NCBI GenBank assembly: GCA_023300235.1
Contig: JALZWN010000059.1
Location: 1-39,502 of the forward strand
DNA: 39,502 nucleotides
Source: Mariniblastus sp.
GTDB lineage: Bacteria > Planctomycetota > Planctomycetia > Pirellulales > Pirellulaceae
Direction: 5' to 3'
Shown: piece by piece, positions 8,996 through 16,264 of the stretch
Position numbering within the stretch: the first letter of the stretch is position 1
Layout: each line of letters opens with the position of its first letter
Notes under the pieces: model-generated
Seen by the model: only the letters and a program-made list of their open reading frames with translations
Database searches by the model: none
What the model was told of the DNA's origin: nothing
Position numbers and translations under genes: made by a program

Positions 8996-9080
8996 GAGCA
9001 ACATTCGTAAACCTCACTCTTTTCCTCTTTCACGGAATAAAAAGCGACGATCGGTTCCTCGCTGACGCGGCGGGCTACCA
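8996..9080. repeat. Dispersed repeat (halves A and B)
   Basis: Half A (gagcaacattcgtaaacctcactc, 8996-9019) matches the copies at 5890 and 11876 in part. Half B (9030-9080, ending in ctgacgcggcgggctacca) matches 11795-11842 closely, including the preceding aataaaaagcgac. It fills most of the 315-base space between two leftward genes. A small hairpin (TTTCGC-aca-GCGAAA) follows near 9100. The open frame through it on the minus strand (containing ARRVSEEP) is a by-product of the repeat. Confidence 0.75.
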
Positions 9081-9131
9081 CTGCTTTTGATAAATGCTGT
9101 TTCGCACAGCGAAAAACAACGATCGCGACGA

Positions 9132-10238
9132 TCAATTCCAAGTACTATTTGGATCGCTGGCGACTCGGGTGCTCAAGCCTTCTCTGATTGCGGAGTTGAT
9201 CGCATTGCCAACGTCGAAACGACGAGAATTTTGGTACAACGCCTGCGGAGGAATCTGTGCTCGCAACCGCAGGTCGGGCGCATCGAGTTCGGCCGACCAT
9301 TGCGTGGCTTGGCCGTTAACGAACTGACATTCATCCAACGTGATTTGCATTTGAGCTTTTTCACTGCCTGCCACGTTCAAAAGATACGGCGGCACGCGCA
9401 AGTGACTGACGATCCCGTCTAACTTGACTCGGTTTTGTTCGCTAGGAAAATGCGAGTTGATCTCTAGATCGCCAGCAAAGGTCGCATCGTGTCCAAACTC
9501 GCCGGTGATATCGCCAGCAAAGTCAGCGGCCAACCAACAAGGTAACGCTTGATTTAGTGTGTCCAACCAAATCGCTTGTCCATTCGGCTCTCGGTTGAGT
9601 TGCACGTTGATTCGATTTTGCGAGCGCGGGCTTTCGAACGTTTGAGCTTGATTGGATTGGGCAATCAAAAAGTTCGCGCCAACCCGAGTTCCATCCACGC
9701 TAGGGACGACATCCAAGTTCAATCCTTCCACGATGAACATGTTCTTTTGACTTTCCAGAAACGCCTGCAAACTGTTTTGATCCACCAGCCGATCATCAGC
9801 GAACAGAACCGCATCGGCACGAGCGATTTTCAGTGGTTTGGCAAACCGAATTCGCCACGACTTTTCGACGCCGCGACGAACGGTATTCTGATGCATCGTC
9901 TTTAGCAATCTCGCCAAACCGCGGTTGTCGACATGATTGACCTCGTAAGGAATCTCGACGTCGACATACTTGCCGACACTAATTCGGACTTGAACGGTCT
10001 CCAGTAAAACGCCGTGCTCGGGATCGGTCAGCCGCAATTGATGCAACACCGTTTCGTACGGGGTCGGCGTTTCCACAAAATCAATCGACGCCTCGACGCC
10101 CGTTTCGGCTTGAATGGCTTGCGCCCAACCGGCAGCGGTCTGTGGGTGACAGATCCAGTAACTACTGACCAAAGTCGGACCCGCACAGACTAACAGGAAT
10201 ATTAAGCGGCAAAGAACGCGCCGTTGATTATCGCTCAT
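9132..10238 (-). CDS. N-terminally anchored protein of unknown function
   Basis: I do not recognise this 368-residue protein. It starts with a short basic segment and one hydrophobic helix (about 9-28, RLIFLLVCAGPTLVSSYWIC), which is either an uncleaved anchor or a signal peptide, so the rest should lie outside the cytoplasm. The body is rich in short beta-like stretches with alternating hydrophobic residues, for example AVLFADDRL, MFIVEGLNLDVVP and FAGDITGEFGHDATFAGDLEI. This resembles AsmA-like or other beta-solenoid envelope proteins, but there is no diagnostic motif. Only two cysteines other than the N-terminal ones are visible, and no catalytic pattern. It is probably transcribed alone. 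The stop lies 51 bases from a dispersed repeat. Confidence 0.7.
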   Translation of the reverse strand: MSDNQRRVLCRLIFLLVCAGPTLVSSYWICHPQTAAGWAQAIQAETGVEASIDFVETPTPYETVLHQLRLTDPEHGVLLETVQVRISVGKYVDVEIPYEVNHVDNRGLARLLKTMHQNTVRRGVEKSWRIRFAKPLKIARADAVLFADDRLVDQNSLQAFLESQKNMFIVEGLNLDVVPSVDGTRVGANFLIAQSNQAQTFESPRSQNRINVQLNREPNGQAIWLDTLNQALPCWLAADFAGDITGEFGHDATFAGDLEINSHFPSEQNRVKLDGIVSHLRVPPYLLNVAGSEKAQMQITLDECQFVNGQATQWSAELDAPDLRLRAQIPPQALYQNSRRFDVGNAINSAIREGLSTRVASDPNSTWN

Positions 10239-10461
10239 CGCGTGACTTCCTTGTCAGCTTGAAGGGTGAATACTTGGGTTGATTGAGGCCCGCAATGGCG
10301 AGGCAGCAAATGTGAGCCCGCAATGGTGGGGTGGCATTTTGATGCAAATCGAGTTTTCTACCAATAACAGTTTTAGCGGGGGAGGTTGCGTTAAGATTTA
10401 ACGACTTTAACTCCATGCTGGCACTCTGCAAAAAAATACTGAATCTTTCTAACCTACCGCT

Positions 10462-10489
10462 TTGACAAGTCCGATAACGTGTGTAGATC
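10462..10489 (+). promoter_or_regulatory. Candidate sigma-70 promoter for a small RNA
   Basis: A perfect -35 box TTGACA (10462-10467) is followed 16 bases later by TAGATC (10484-10489), a weak -10 preceded by TG-rich bases (gtgtg) that could act as an extended -10. There is no rightward coding sequence for 350 bases, but a strong terminator lies about 55 bases downstream, which is why I read it as a promoter. Confidence 0.45.
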
Positions 10490-10494
10490 CACTG

Positions 10495-10583
10495 ATTCGC
10501 CGCATGAGGCTGGGACACGGACTGTTCCAAAATCAGGATATTAGTCATAGCATGACGATGGAGCGACATGCTATGACTTTTTT
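10495..10583 (+). ncRNA. Candidate small RNA of about 90 nt ending in an intrinsic terminator
   Basis: Between the candidate promoter and the terminator the sequence has two hairpins. The first is TGGGACA-cggac-TGTTCCA (10511-10529, one G-U pair). The second is a perfect 12-bp stem, AGTCATAGCATG (10543-10554) with CATGCTATGACT (10567-10578), followed directly by a T-run. There is no plausible ribosome-binding site and reading frame. No known RNA family is recognised (not tRNA, SRP RNA or 6S by eye). The terminator has no other rightward gene to serve, since the gene to the left runs leftward. The exact 5' end is a guess. Confidence 0.5.
10543..10583 (+). terminator. Perfect 12-bp intrinsic terminator
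   Basis: AGTCATAGCATG and CATGCTATGACT are exact reverse complements around a 12-base loop and run into six T (10578-10583). The T-run is on the plus-strand side only; on the minus strand the hairpin is followed by mixed sequence. It therefore terminates rightward transcription from the region 10239-10540. Confidence 0.82.
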
Positions 10584-10637
10584 ATGCGCTAGCGGTGACC
10601 GACGCCCTTGGCTGCTTCTCAACCGTTGGTTTCATTC

Positions 10638-10674
10638 TGACCAAATCTGTGGTCACTCTCACCACACGTGTGGT
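10638..10674. promoter_or_regulatory. Clustered palindromes, candidate operator upstream of the Gly-rich gene
   Basis: Three overlapping dyads occur within 37 bases: TGACCA-aatctg-TGGTCA (10638-10655), TGTGGT-cactctc-ACCACA (10648-10666) and ACCACACGTGTGGT (10661-10674, perfect). The heptamer TGTGGTC is repeated. A further hairpin, TGCCTG...CAGGCA, follows at about 10691-10711. They sit 170 bases before the secreted-peptide gene. A DNA-binding role is inference; no coding sequence is seen between 10584 and 10844. Confidence 0.4.
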
Positions 10675-10844
10675 CGATTCGATCACGCCTGCCTGATGCT
10701 CAAACAGGCATAAACCCCGCCAAAAACCGGGCAAAACAGTTTAGGAGTAAGGCTGGCATCCCAATTGCTCTCTAATAAACAGAGCATCACAACATGGTGG
10801 TACTCGCAGCCCCCTGCAAGAATCGAATTTTTGGGATTAATCAA

Positions 10845-11192
10845 ATGACAAAATCAACACTCTCACGATGGCTAATGCGTGGCGCTTTTACGTTGGCAGC
10901 AGTCGCAGCGGTTTCAGTCCTACCTGCCGAACAAGCAAACGCTCAGTTCTACGGCGGCAGTCGAGGATTCTCGAGCGGGTCTTACGGACGCGGCGGAGGC
11001 ATTAGCTTGAGCGTCGGCAATGTCGGACTCAACTATGGCTACGGTGGTGGCTACGGCGGCGGAGCCTATCGCTCGGTATACCGATCACCAGCGGTGAACT
11101 ACTACCGTCCGTCTTACGGCGGTGCCTATCGTGGTGGTAATTATCGCGGCGGCAGCTACCGCGGCGGCGGTGGCTACGGTCGCCGGTATTAA
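10845..11192 (+). CDS. Small secreted Gly/Tyr/Arg-rich protein
   Basis: A 115-residue protein from the ATG at 10845. The first 34 residues form a clear signal peptide: basic start (MTKSTLSRWLMR), hydrophobic core (AFTLAAVAAVSVL) and a likely cleavage site after ANA. The mature part is low complexity: glycine-rich, with tyrosine and arginine repeats such as YRGGNYRGGSYRGGGGYGRRY at the C-terminus, and no cysteine. Such chains are usually disordered surface or extracellular material. A longer frame from 10794 (ATG) is possible but would bury the signal peptide, so it is rejected. A near-perfect terminator lies 34 bases after the stop, so the gene stands alone. The clustered palindromes upstream may regulate it. 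Function unknown. Confidence 0.78.
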   Translation: MTKSTLSRWLMRGAFTLAAVAAVSVLPAEQANAQFYGGSRGFSSGSYGRGGGISLSVGNVGLNYGYGGGYGGGAYRSVYRSPAVNYYRPSYGGAYRGGNYRGGSYRGGGGYGRRY

Positions 11193-11226
11193 ACCAACCA
11201 AAACAAACCCTTGAACTCCCCCCGCA

Positions 11227-11259
11227 AAAGCCTCGGCCAACCACGCCGAGGCTTTTTTT
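11227..11259 (+). terminator. Intrinsic terminator of the Gly-rich gene
   Basis: A perfect 11-bp stem, AAAGCCTCGGC (11227-11237) with GCCGAGGCTTT (11245-11255), closes a 7-base loop and runs into seven T. Placed 34 bases after the stop codon. Confidence 0.93.
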
Positions 11260-11539
11260 GTGGCGTTTCGGGAGATCTAGTCATACGCTGACAGTCGCCT
11301 TGCCTCCGTGAAAGAAGCGTTTGCATGGGCGAACAAACAGGACCGCATTCCTACAAAGCTAAAATGCACCAAACAAATCTCTCCTCCAGTCACTCCGCAG
11401 CAGCTCTTTGGATAAACGCCAGCCTAGAAAAAAGTTCATCTGGGTTCACTGTGGCTCGGGCAGTTACTCGGCGCGTTTTAGCATGTGCTGGGTGCCATGC
11501 TACACGGCTTTGAGGGCATTGATGTCTCCTGAGTGTTGG

Positions 11540-11636
11540 CATGTTTACGCGTCGGATGTGCTCTTGGAAAATCCCGTGAGCATGTTTTTCCAAAGGGGCT
11601 TGCTCAAATTAGTCCTTTTCTGATCGCGTAAACATG
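11540..11636. repeat. Nested palindromic element, about 97 bp
   Basis: Outer arms CATGTTTACGCG (11540-11551) and CGCGTAAACATG (11625-11636) are exact reverse complements. Inside lies a second pair, TTGGAAAA (11564-11571) and TTTTCCAA (11586-11593). The outer ends could be terminal inverted repeats of a miniature element or the stem of a long hairpin. It sits in the 755-base gap (11193-11947) between the Gly-rich gene and the BCCT gene. From 11260 to 11539 I see no supported gene; the open frames there have no start signal or recognisable product. Confidence 0.6.
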
Positions 11637-11794
11637 GCACCCTCATGCGGTGAAGTTACATGGGAACCAAATGCCTGCTTATTAAATCACCCACAATAAA
11701 TCCAGATGGACCTAAACAACGCCTGCTAAATAAGACGCCTGTTGATTCAGAGCCAACTGCTTTGCGAACGTCCACCGAAGGTAGCGCTCTTTTA

Positions 11795-11917
11795 CCGAGT
11801 AAAAGGCGACATTGGGTTCCTCGCTGACGCGGCGGGCTGCCAGAACCCCCAGTTTCAAAAACTGAATTGCCTTGTGAGTAACATTGCTAAACCTCACCAT
11901 GCTGGCTCTTGCCACTA
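11795..11917. repeat. Dispersed repeat, longest copy (halves B and A)
   Basis: Half B (11795-11842, ending ctgacgcggcgggctgcca) is close to 9030-9080. A middle part (agaacccccagtttcaaaaactg) resembles 16093-16115, and half A (11876-11917) resembles 5890-5933. It lies directly beyond the stop of the BCCT gene. Open frames crossing it carry the ARRVSEEP peptide and are not real genes. Confidence 0.75.
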
Positions 11918-11947
11918 AAATGCCAGAAGAACATTTTTTGTTTAGTG

Positions 11948-13495
11948 CTAAACAGTCCGATCCAGATCCGCGTGTTTCCAAACCACGATTGATAGCGAGA
12001 TAATGATAAACACTTGCAAGATTGCCGCTGGGAATCCACCCAAATTCGACAAGGCCTTCACGCCCTCCACACCACTTGCCGAAAAGCTGATCATGATCCA
12101 AGCCACCGAACCGACCACCGTTCCCCAGACAACTTTCAGCCAAGGATTTCCTTCGGGGGCATCGGGAGAAATTCCGCTGGACGAGATCCCTGCCATCGCC
12201 GACACGTTCGAATCCGACGAAGTCACAAAGCAAACAAACGCGCTGCACATATAAAACACGCTCAGCGTTTTAGCCAACGGAAAGCTCTTAAACATCTCAA
12301 ACGCAATTCTTGATTCCTGTTTATTTTCAACGAACTGGCTCAACTGCCCTGCTTCGATCTGCAGGTGCATTGCAGTCCCGCCAAAGATCGTCATCCAAGC
12401 GATCGCAAAGATCGAAGGAAAAACAAAGTTAACCAGCATGAACTCCCGCACGGTCCTGCCGTAAGCAATCCGCCCTAAGAAACACGCCGTTACCGGTGCC
12501 CAAGCCAGCCACACCGCCCAATAAAACACCGTCCAACCTTTAGCCCAATCACTCGGCGTAAAATCAAACGTCCGAGGCACAAAGTTCACCACATAATCGC
12601 CCAAGGCCACGCCGCCGTCGCTCAGCAACAACCAACACCCCGGCCCAAAGAACAACGGCACCAGCGCCAAAGCCAACAGCAACTTGGTGTTGATATCAGA
12701 CAATATCCGAATGCCCTTCATCAGTCCTGTCGCACTGGAAACGATAAACGTCACCACGATCGCGCCGCAAATCGCCGCCCACAACCATTTGCCACTTTTT
12801 AATCCAGTCAAATCCTCTAGGCCACTGCCGATCATCATGATCCCGGTGCCCAGCGCCGCGGCCATTCCGGCAACCAACGCATACAGGCAGACCGCATCGA
12901 TCAAGTTACCGAACGACCGTGGCATGTTCTCACCCACCAGCGGCGCCAATGTAGACCCCAGCGAAAACGGTTGTCGCATGTTGTAAAACGCAAACGCGAA
13001 CATCAACGAAGCCACGCAGTAGATCGAATAGGGCGTGAACGACCAATGCATGTACATCGTCGACAGCGAATACGTAATCGCCGCTTGAGATTCAGCCTTG
13101 ATGCCCATCTCTACCGGCGGCTGGGTCAAATGAGCAACCGGTTCAGCTGCCGACCAAAACAAAATCCCGATCGCGATCGTCGTACAGATCGTGATCGCAA
13201 ACCAATTCCACATGCTCATCAACGGCTTGGCTTCGCTCCCACCAAGTCGCACTCGACTAAACGGCGAAAAACAAATCACAACGCACAAGATCAGCGACGC
13301 GGCAGCGACACCGATAAACAACCAGCTAAACTTATCCAAAATCAAACCGTTCAAGCCATCGATCGTCTTTTGGTACTTCTCCGCAGCCACGAAGTTTGTC
13401 ACGATCGCAGCCAACAACAGCAAGAACGGCGGCCAGAACACAAAGTGGTTGAGCTTTGGCTTGGCGGTATCGTTGTCCGCGTTTTGATCGGTCAT
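11948..13495 (-). CDS. BCCT-family (betaine/carnitine/choline) transporter
   Basis: A 515-residue inner-membrane transporter with about twelve hydrophobic helices. The family's glycine-rich helix is GTGIMMIGSGLEDL, and the tryptophan-rich substrate region is WTVFYWAVWLAWAPVTACFLGRI, split here between helices 8 and its loop, followed by YGRTVREFMLVNF, typical of BCCT proteins. The family moves betaine, choline, carnitine or related quaternary ammonium compounds with Na+ or H+, often for osmoprotection; substrate cannot be fixed here. I start at the ATG at 13495 (MTDQNADN); an earlier in-frame codon at 13576 would overlap the upstream gene and adds an unlikely hydrophilic stretch. It follows the four-helix protein by 70 bases and may be co-transcribed with it. 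A dispersed repeat begins just beyond its stop. Confidence 0.9.
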   Translation of the reverse strand: MTDQNADNDTAKPKLNHFVFWPPFLLLLAAIVTNFVAAEKYQKTIDGLNGLILDKFSWLFIGVAAASLILCVVICFSPFSRVRLGGSEAKPLMSMWNWFAITICTTIAIGILFWSAAEPVAHLTQPPVEMGIKAESQAAITYSLSTMYMHWSFTPYSIYCVASLMFAFAFYNMRQPFSLGSTLAPLVGENMPRSFGNLIDAVCLYALVAGMAAALGTGIMMIGSGLEDLTGLKSGKWLWAAICGAIVVTFIVSSATGLMKGIRILSDINTKLLLALALVPLFFGPGCWLLLSDGGVALGDYVVNFVPRTFDFTPSDWAKGWTVFYWAVWLAWAPVTACFLGRIAYGRTVREFMLVNFVFPSIFAIAWMTIFGGTAMHLQIEAGQLSQFVENKQESRIAFEMFKSFPLAKTLSVFYMCSAFVCFVTSSDSNVSAMAGISSSGISPDAPEGNPWLKVVWGTVVGSVAWIMISFSASGVEGVKALSNLGGFPAAILQVFIIISLSIVVWKHADLDRTV

Positions 13496-13565
13496 GTTGA
13501 TGTTTTGAATGTGCTGGAAATAAGAATCGTGGGAATAAGAATCATTAAACGGCTTGTTGCAAGAA

Positions 13566-14177
13566 TCACTTGGCACCCACGAAGAGTGCTCGGATGTCTG
13601 GTTTGTTCAAGTACGACCGACTCCAAGCGTAAAAGCCCACCAAGACCATCGGGACGATCACGGCAAAGACGAGCCCGATGATCAAACCGACTTGCATTGC
13701 CGTTTGGAGAACTGGATCACCGACATCTTGGATGGCTCCCATTACGCTTACCGAATTCCAAATGCCATAAATCCCCCGCACAATAACGAAGACGATCGCT
13801 ACCAACAGCACACTTCTTAACAAGTTTCGCCCCGACTCCTTCAACGTCAACACACCTATTCCGCCAAGAACCAACAGCGTCCCAATGATTACGTTGCACC
13901 CACTGAAAATGAGATTGGGAATAAACTGCCCTTCTTGCACCGCTTGCATCTTGGCTTGTATCTCTGCGCCGGGACCACTGGCTTGTGCATTTTGAAATTG
14001 GTTGAGCGAGTCTTGGAAAAAAGACATTCCGATGGCAAGGAGCGAGCCCAACAAGGCCAAACCTCCAAGGACTAAACAAATGACCGCTATCGCAGTTAGA
14101 CCGCCTGGCTTTTGCTGCGGCGCAACTCCTGACGGCTTCGTTGATTCTGGCAGGCTTTGATACGGATTTTGAGACAT
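13566..14177 (-). CDS. Four-helix membrane protein of unknown function
   Basis: A 203-residue protein with a Pro/Gln-rich cytoplasmic start (MSQNPYQSLPES) and four hydrophobic segments: about 28-52 (TAIAVICLVLGGLALLGSL), 86-110, 117-139 and 155-180. This layout resembles small planctomycete membrane proteins and the DUF4064/DUF4190-like group, but I cannot name a family. The start at 14177 is set by AAAGGA six bases upstream of the ATG. The longer frame to 14255 is not needed. Its stop lies 70 bases before the BCCT start, so a two-gene leftward unit is possible. The divergent lipoprotein gene begins at 14404, leaving a 226-base shared promoter region. Confidence 0.72.
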   Translation of the reverse strand: MSQNPYQSLPESTKPSGVAPQQKPGGLTAIAVICLVLGGLALLGSLLAIGMSFFQDSLNQFQNAQASGPGAEIQAKMQAVQEGQFIPNLIFSGCNVIIGTLLVLGGIGVLTLKESGRNLLRSVLLVAIVFVIVRGIYGIWNSVSVMGAIQDVGDPVLQTAMQVGLIIGLVFAVIVPMVLVGFYAWSRSYLNKPDIRALFVGAK

Positions 14178-14403
14178 TGATAATCCTTTCTTTGAGTGTG
14201 AATCTGAATCGTAGTTGAACGAAAACCAATTCATTAAATCGGGCACCGACGTCAATCATGATAGCATCATTGAGAACCGCTTGCTTGCCAACGGTTCGCA
14301 ACTTCGTTTTTTCAGCGAGATTTACCCAGGCCGCCTTTCGTCTTTCCGAGCAACCAAAAATCAGCTAACGTCGCAGCGTACACCTAGACGTTTTCATTTA
14401 TCG

Positions 14404-14727
14404 ATGTCGAGCAACACGATGACAAAATCCAAAAAACAATGTCTCGTATTGTTCGCGGTGGCTTGTGTCAGCGGCTGCTTGGCTGGCTGTCACGTAAACC
14501 GAGAATTCGGCCCGCCTGGAGACATGAACACGCAACGAACACGAGCTCTATTGCACGACCCGTTCCCGGTCAACGATGTCGCTCCCGAGATCCCTGGGAT
14601 TCGGCCACGGGGTTTTGACTTGCCTCGTAGTGAAATCCAAAAGCTCCAAACCAGCCCCACCGCGCGACGCGGTGCTCCCGTACCCGCACAGTATCAATAC
14701 CAACCAAACGTGTACGGTGGTTTTTAA
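14404..14727 (+). CDS. Small predicted lipoprotein
   Basis: A 107-residue protein. The start (MSSNTMTKSKKQ) is basic, followed by a hydrophobic stretch LVLFAVACVSGCLAGC. This holds two possible lipobox cysteines, VSGC and LAGC, so the mature protein is probably lipid-anchored. The remainder is hydrophilic and proline-rich with no recognised domain, ending PNVYGGF. ATG 14419 (MTKSKKQ) is an equally good start. The longer frame beginning at 14215 has a non-signal extension and is rejected. It is divergent from the four-helix protein. Function unknown. Confidence 0.65.
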   Translation: MSSNTMTKSKKQCLVLFAVACVSGCLAGCHVNREFGPPGDMNTQRTRALLHDPFPVNDVAPEIPGIRPRGFDLPRSEIQKLQTSPTARRGAPVPAQYQYQPNVYGGF

Positions 14728-14885
14728 AAAATCATCGACGTTGAATAACATGCCCGCAGGTGCCAACCCATGTTGGGCGCACGAAAAAACGCGAACCCAA
14801 ACCAAGCTGATAAGCCCGATCGTGATTCGCGTAAATTTGATTCTTTGCGACTTGTGCCGCAAAGATCTTACTTAGCCGACTGACA

Positions 14886-15296
14886 CTATTTCTTTAGAGC
14901 GTCGCGGATTTCTGTCAGCAACTCAATGTCCGCTGGAATTGGTGCATCTTCTTCAGCCTTCTTCATCATGCCGGCAGCAATCTTCAATGCGATGAAGATC
15001 ACGAACGCCAAAATCAAGAAGTCCATGGTGTTCTGAATGAACGAACCGTATTTGATCGCAGCTTGCTCGATGACCTGTTCGCCAGCTTCGTTGGTCGACG
15101 TGACTGGTGTGCCGACTTTGTACATTAGTCCTGACAGGTCAGGTACGCTGAAGAGGCTCGAGATCAGCGGAGTGATGATGTTCTCAAGAAAAGATTTTAC
15201 TATTGCCGCTACAGCACCGCCCATGACGATACCAACCGCCATGTCGATTAGATTGCCTTTAAGTGCGAACTCTTTGAAGTCGTTGATCATGCCCAT
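14886..15296 (-). CDS. mscL: Large-conductance mechanosensitive channel MscL
   Basis: A 136-residue channel, the usual length for MscL. It opens pentameric pores in the inner membrane when turgor rises, releasing solutes on osmotic downshock. The N-terminal amphipathic helix is present (MGMINDFKEFALKGNLIDMA), followed by the gate helix VGIVMGGAVAAIVKSFLENI, then a periplasmic loop (SVPDLSGLMYKVG) and the second helix DFLILAFVIFIALKI, then a charged C-terminal bundle ending LLTEIRDALKK. All of these match the family closely. AGAG lies about ten bases upstream of the ATG. It is monocistronic; the neighbours show no link except the general osmotic theme with the BCCT transporter. Confidence 0.97.
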   Translation of the reverse strand: MGMINDFKEFALKGNLIDMAVGIVMGGAVAAIVKSFLENIITPLISSLFSVPDLSGLMYKVGTPVTSTNEAGEQVIEQAAIKYGSFIQNTMDFLILAFVIFIALKIAAGMMKKAEEDAPIPADIELLTEIRDALKK

Positions 15297-15887
15297 TTAA
15301 ATAGTCTCTTTTTTTAAAAAAGGAAGTGGAAAGGTGATGAGGCTCTTGGCTCTGCCAATCAGGCACAGCCTTGAAACCTTAATGTGCTGTGTGAAGAATC
15401 AGTCTCGCTCAAGCAAGATGAATTGCAAATTAGAAATAAATTGCCTGATAGCGTCTCAGCTACCACATTATGTAGACTTACCCCAAACGCTCCAATAGCA
15501 GTGGCTGATGGCAGAGGGTTGCTGGCAGAGGACTTGCAAACGCCAGGTAACCAAGTACCAGCGAGAAACGAAAGCTATCTGCCGTACATTTCCTTGGACA
15601 TAACAACGATTCGTGAAGGAATTCAACCGAGAATAGACGCGAATTCTCATTCAAGAACACCCGCGTTATTTGTGCTCATTCGCCGTTTCAAGTTTTGATA
15701 TTTGGCCTCTGATTGTCAGTGAGACACTTGGTTCAGATGCAGCTATTCGGCCAAATGATGTCATGTCCGGAGACAGGCAGGAAGCACTTCCGCCACCTTT
15801 TTCCAGCTTCGCCAAAGCAGCTTAAACCGACAAGCGCGGCCGTAAATACAGAGCGGATCAGTTCTACAATTTAGGAAGTTCCTATCA
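15297..15887. other. Gene-free stretch without clear features
   Basis: Between mscL and the repeat cluster I see no supportable gene. The longest open frame (15384-15698, rightward, 104 codons) has no ribosome-binding site, no domain and no typical start context. A T-run/A-run near 15308-15321 is probably part of the mscL leader. Confidence 0.5.
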
Positions 15888-15946
15888 ATGGTAGCCCGAC
15901 GCATGAGCGAGGATTTCTACGGGTTCCTCGCTGACCCGGCGTGTTG
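15888..15946. repeat. Dispersed repeat arranged as an inverted pair
   Basis: The core occurs first in reverse orientation (tggtagcccgacgcatgagc, from 15889) and then forward (ggttcctcgctgacccggcg, from 15922). The two arms could pair into a hairpin with a short loop around 15914-15921. This shows the element is built on a palindrome. Confidence 0.7.
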
Positions 15947-15974
15947 ATTTAGCAAGTTTTGGCGCAGCCAAAAA

Positions 15975-16047
15975 TGTGGAGATGGGCTTCCAGCCTGTCT
16001 TACACGCTGCCCCCATGCAAATGACAGGCTAGAAGCCCATCACCACA
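15975..16047. repeat. Inverted repeat with 25-bp arms
   Basis: Arms 15975-15999 and 16023-16047 are reverse complements at 23 of 25 positions (core GATGGGCTTC with GAAGCCCATC), with a 23-base spacer. It is flanked on both sides by copies of the dispersed repeat. There is no T-run, so it is more likely a REP/MITE-like insertion than a terminator. Confidence 0.72.
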
Positions 16048-16049
16048 AA

Positions 16050-16140
16050 TTCCTTGCTGACGCGGCGGGCTACCATTTGCGATCGCGGACGCGTTGGGCT
16101 ACTAGAACACCCAGATGCAAAACTGATTTACCCTCACCGC
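16050..16140. repeat. Dispersed repeat (half B plus degenerate middle)
   Basis: The core ttgctgacgcggcgggctac (16054-16073) is followed by a second, degenerate gacgcgttgggctac (16088-16102) and by agaacacccagatgcaaaactg, which matches the middle part of the 11795-11917 copy. Between it and fliO lie about 100 bases that should hold the flagellar promoter, but I cannot pick clear -35/-10 boxes. Confidence 0.7.
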
Positions 16141-16264
16141 AGGTGTACGAACATGCGATGCTAGCGTTGCAGGGCAACAATCGGTCTTGATACAACTTCT
16201 GATATAGGCGAAAAAACACGCCGACAACTAACCACTGTCTGTATCGTCAAGGAAGACGCACCAG

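Noticed and set aside
8929-9141. Leftward 70-codon open frame containing ARRVSEEP
   Set aside because: The peptide arises from the repeat core and recurs at other copies; there is no independent coding evidence.
10228-10569. Leftward 113-codon open frame overlapping the small-RNA candidate
   Set aside because: No ribosome-binding site or domain; it is crossed by the promoter and terminator elements of the opposite strand.
11712-12248. Leftward 178-codon open frame over the repeat and the BCCT gene end
   Set aside because: Its C-terminal part is the dispersed repeat (ARRVSEEP peptide), and the rest is a shifted frame of the BCCT gene.
15384-15698. Rightward 104-codon open frame between mscL and the repeats
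   Set aside because: No ribosome-binding site, signal, domain or neighbour support.
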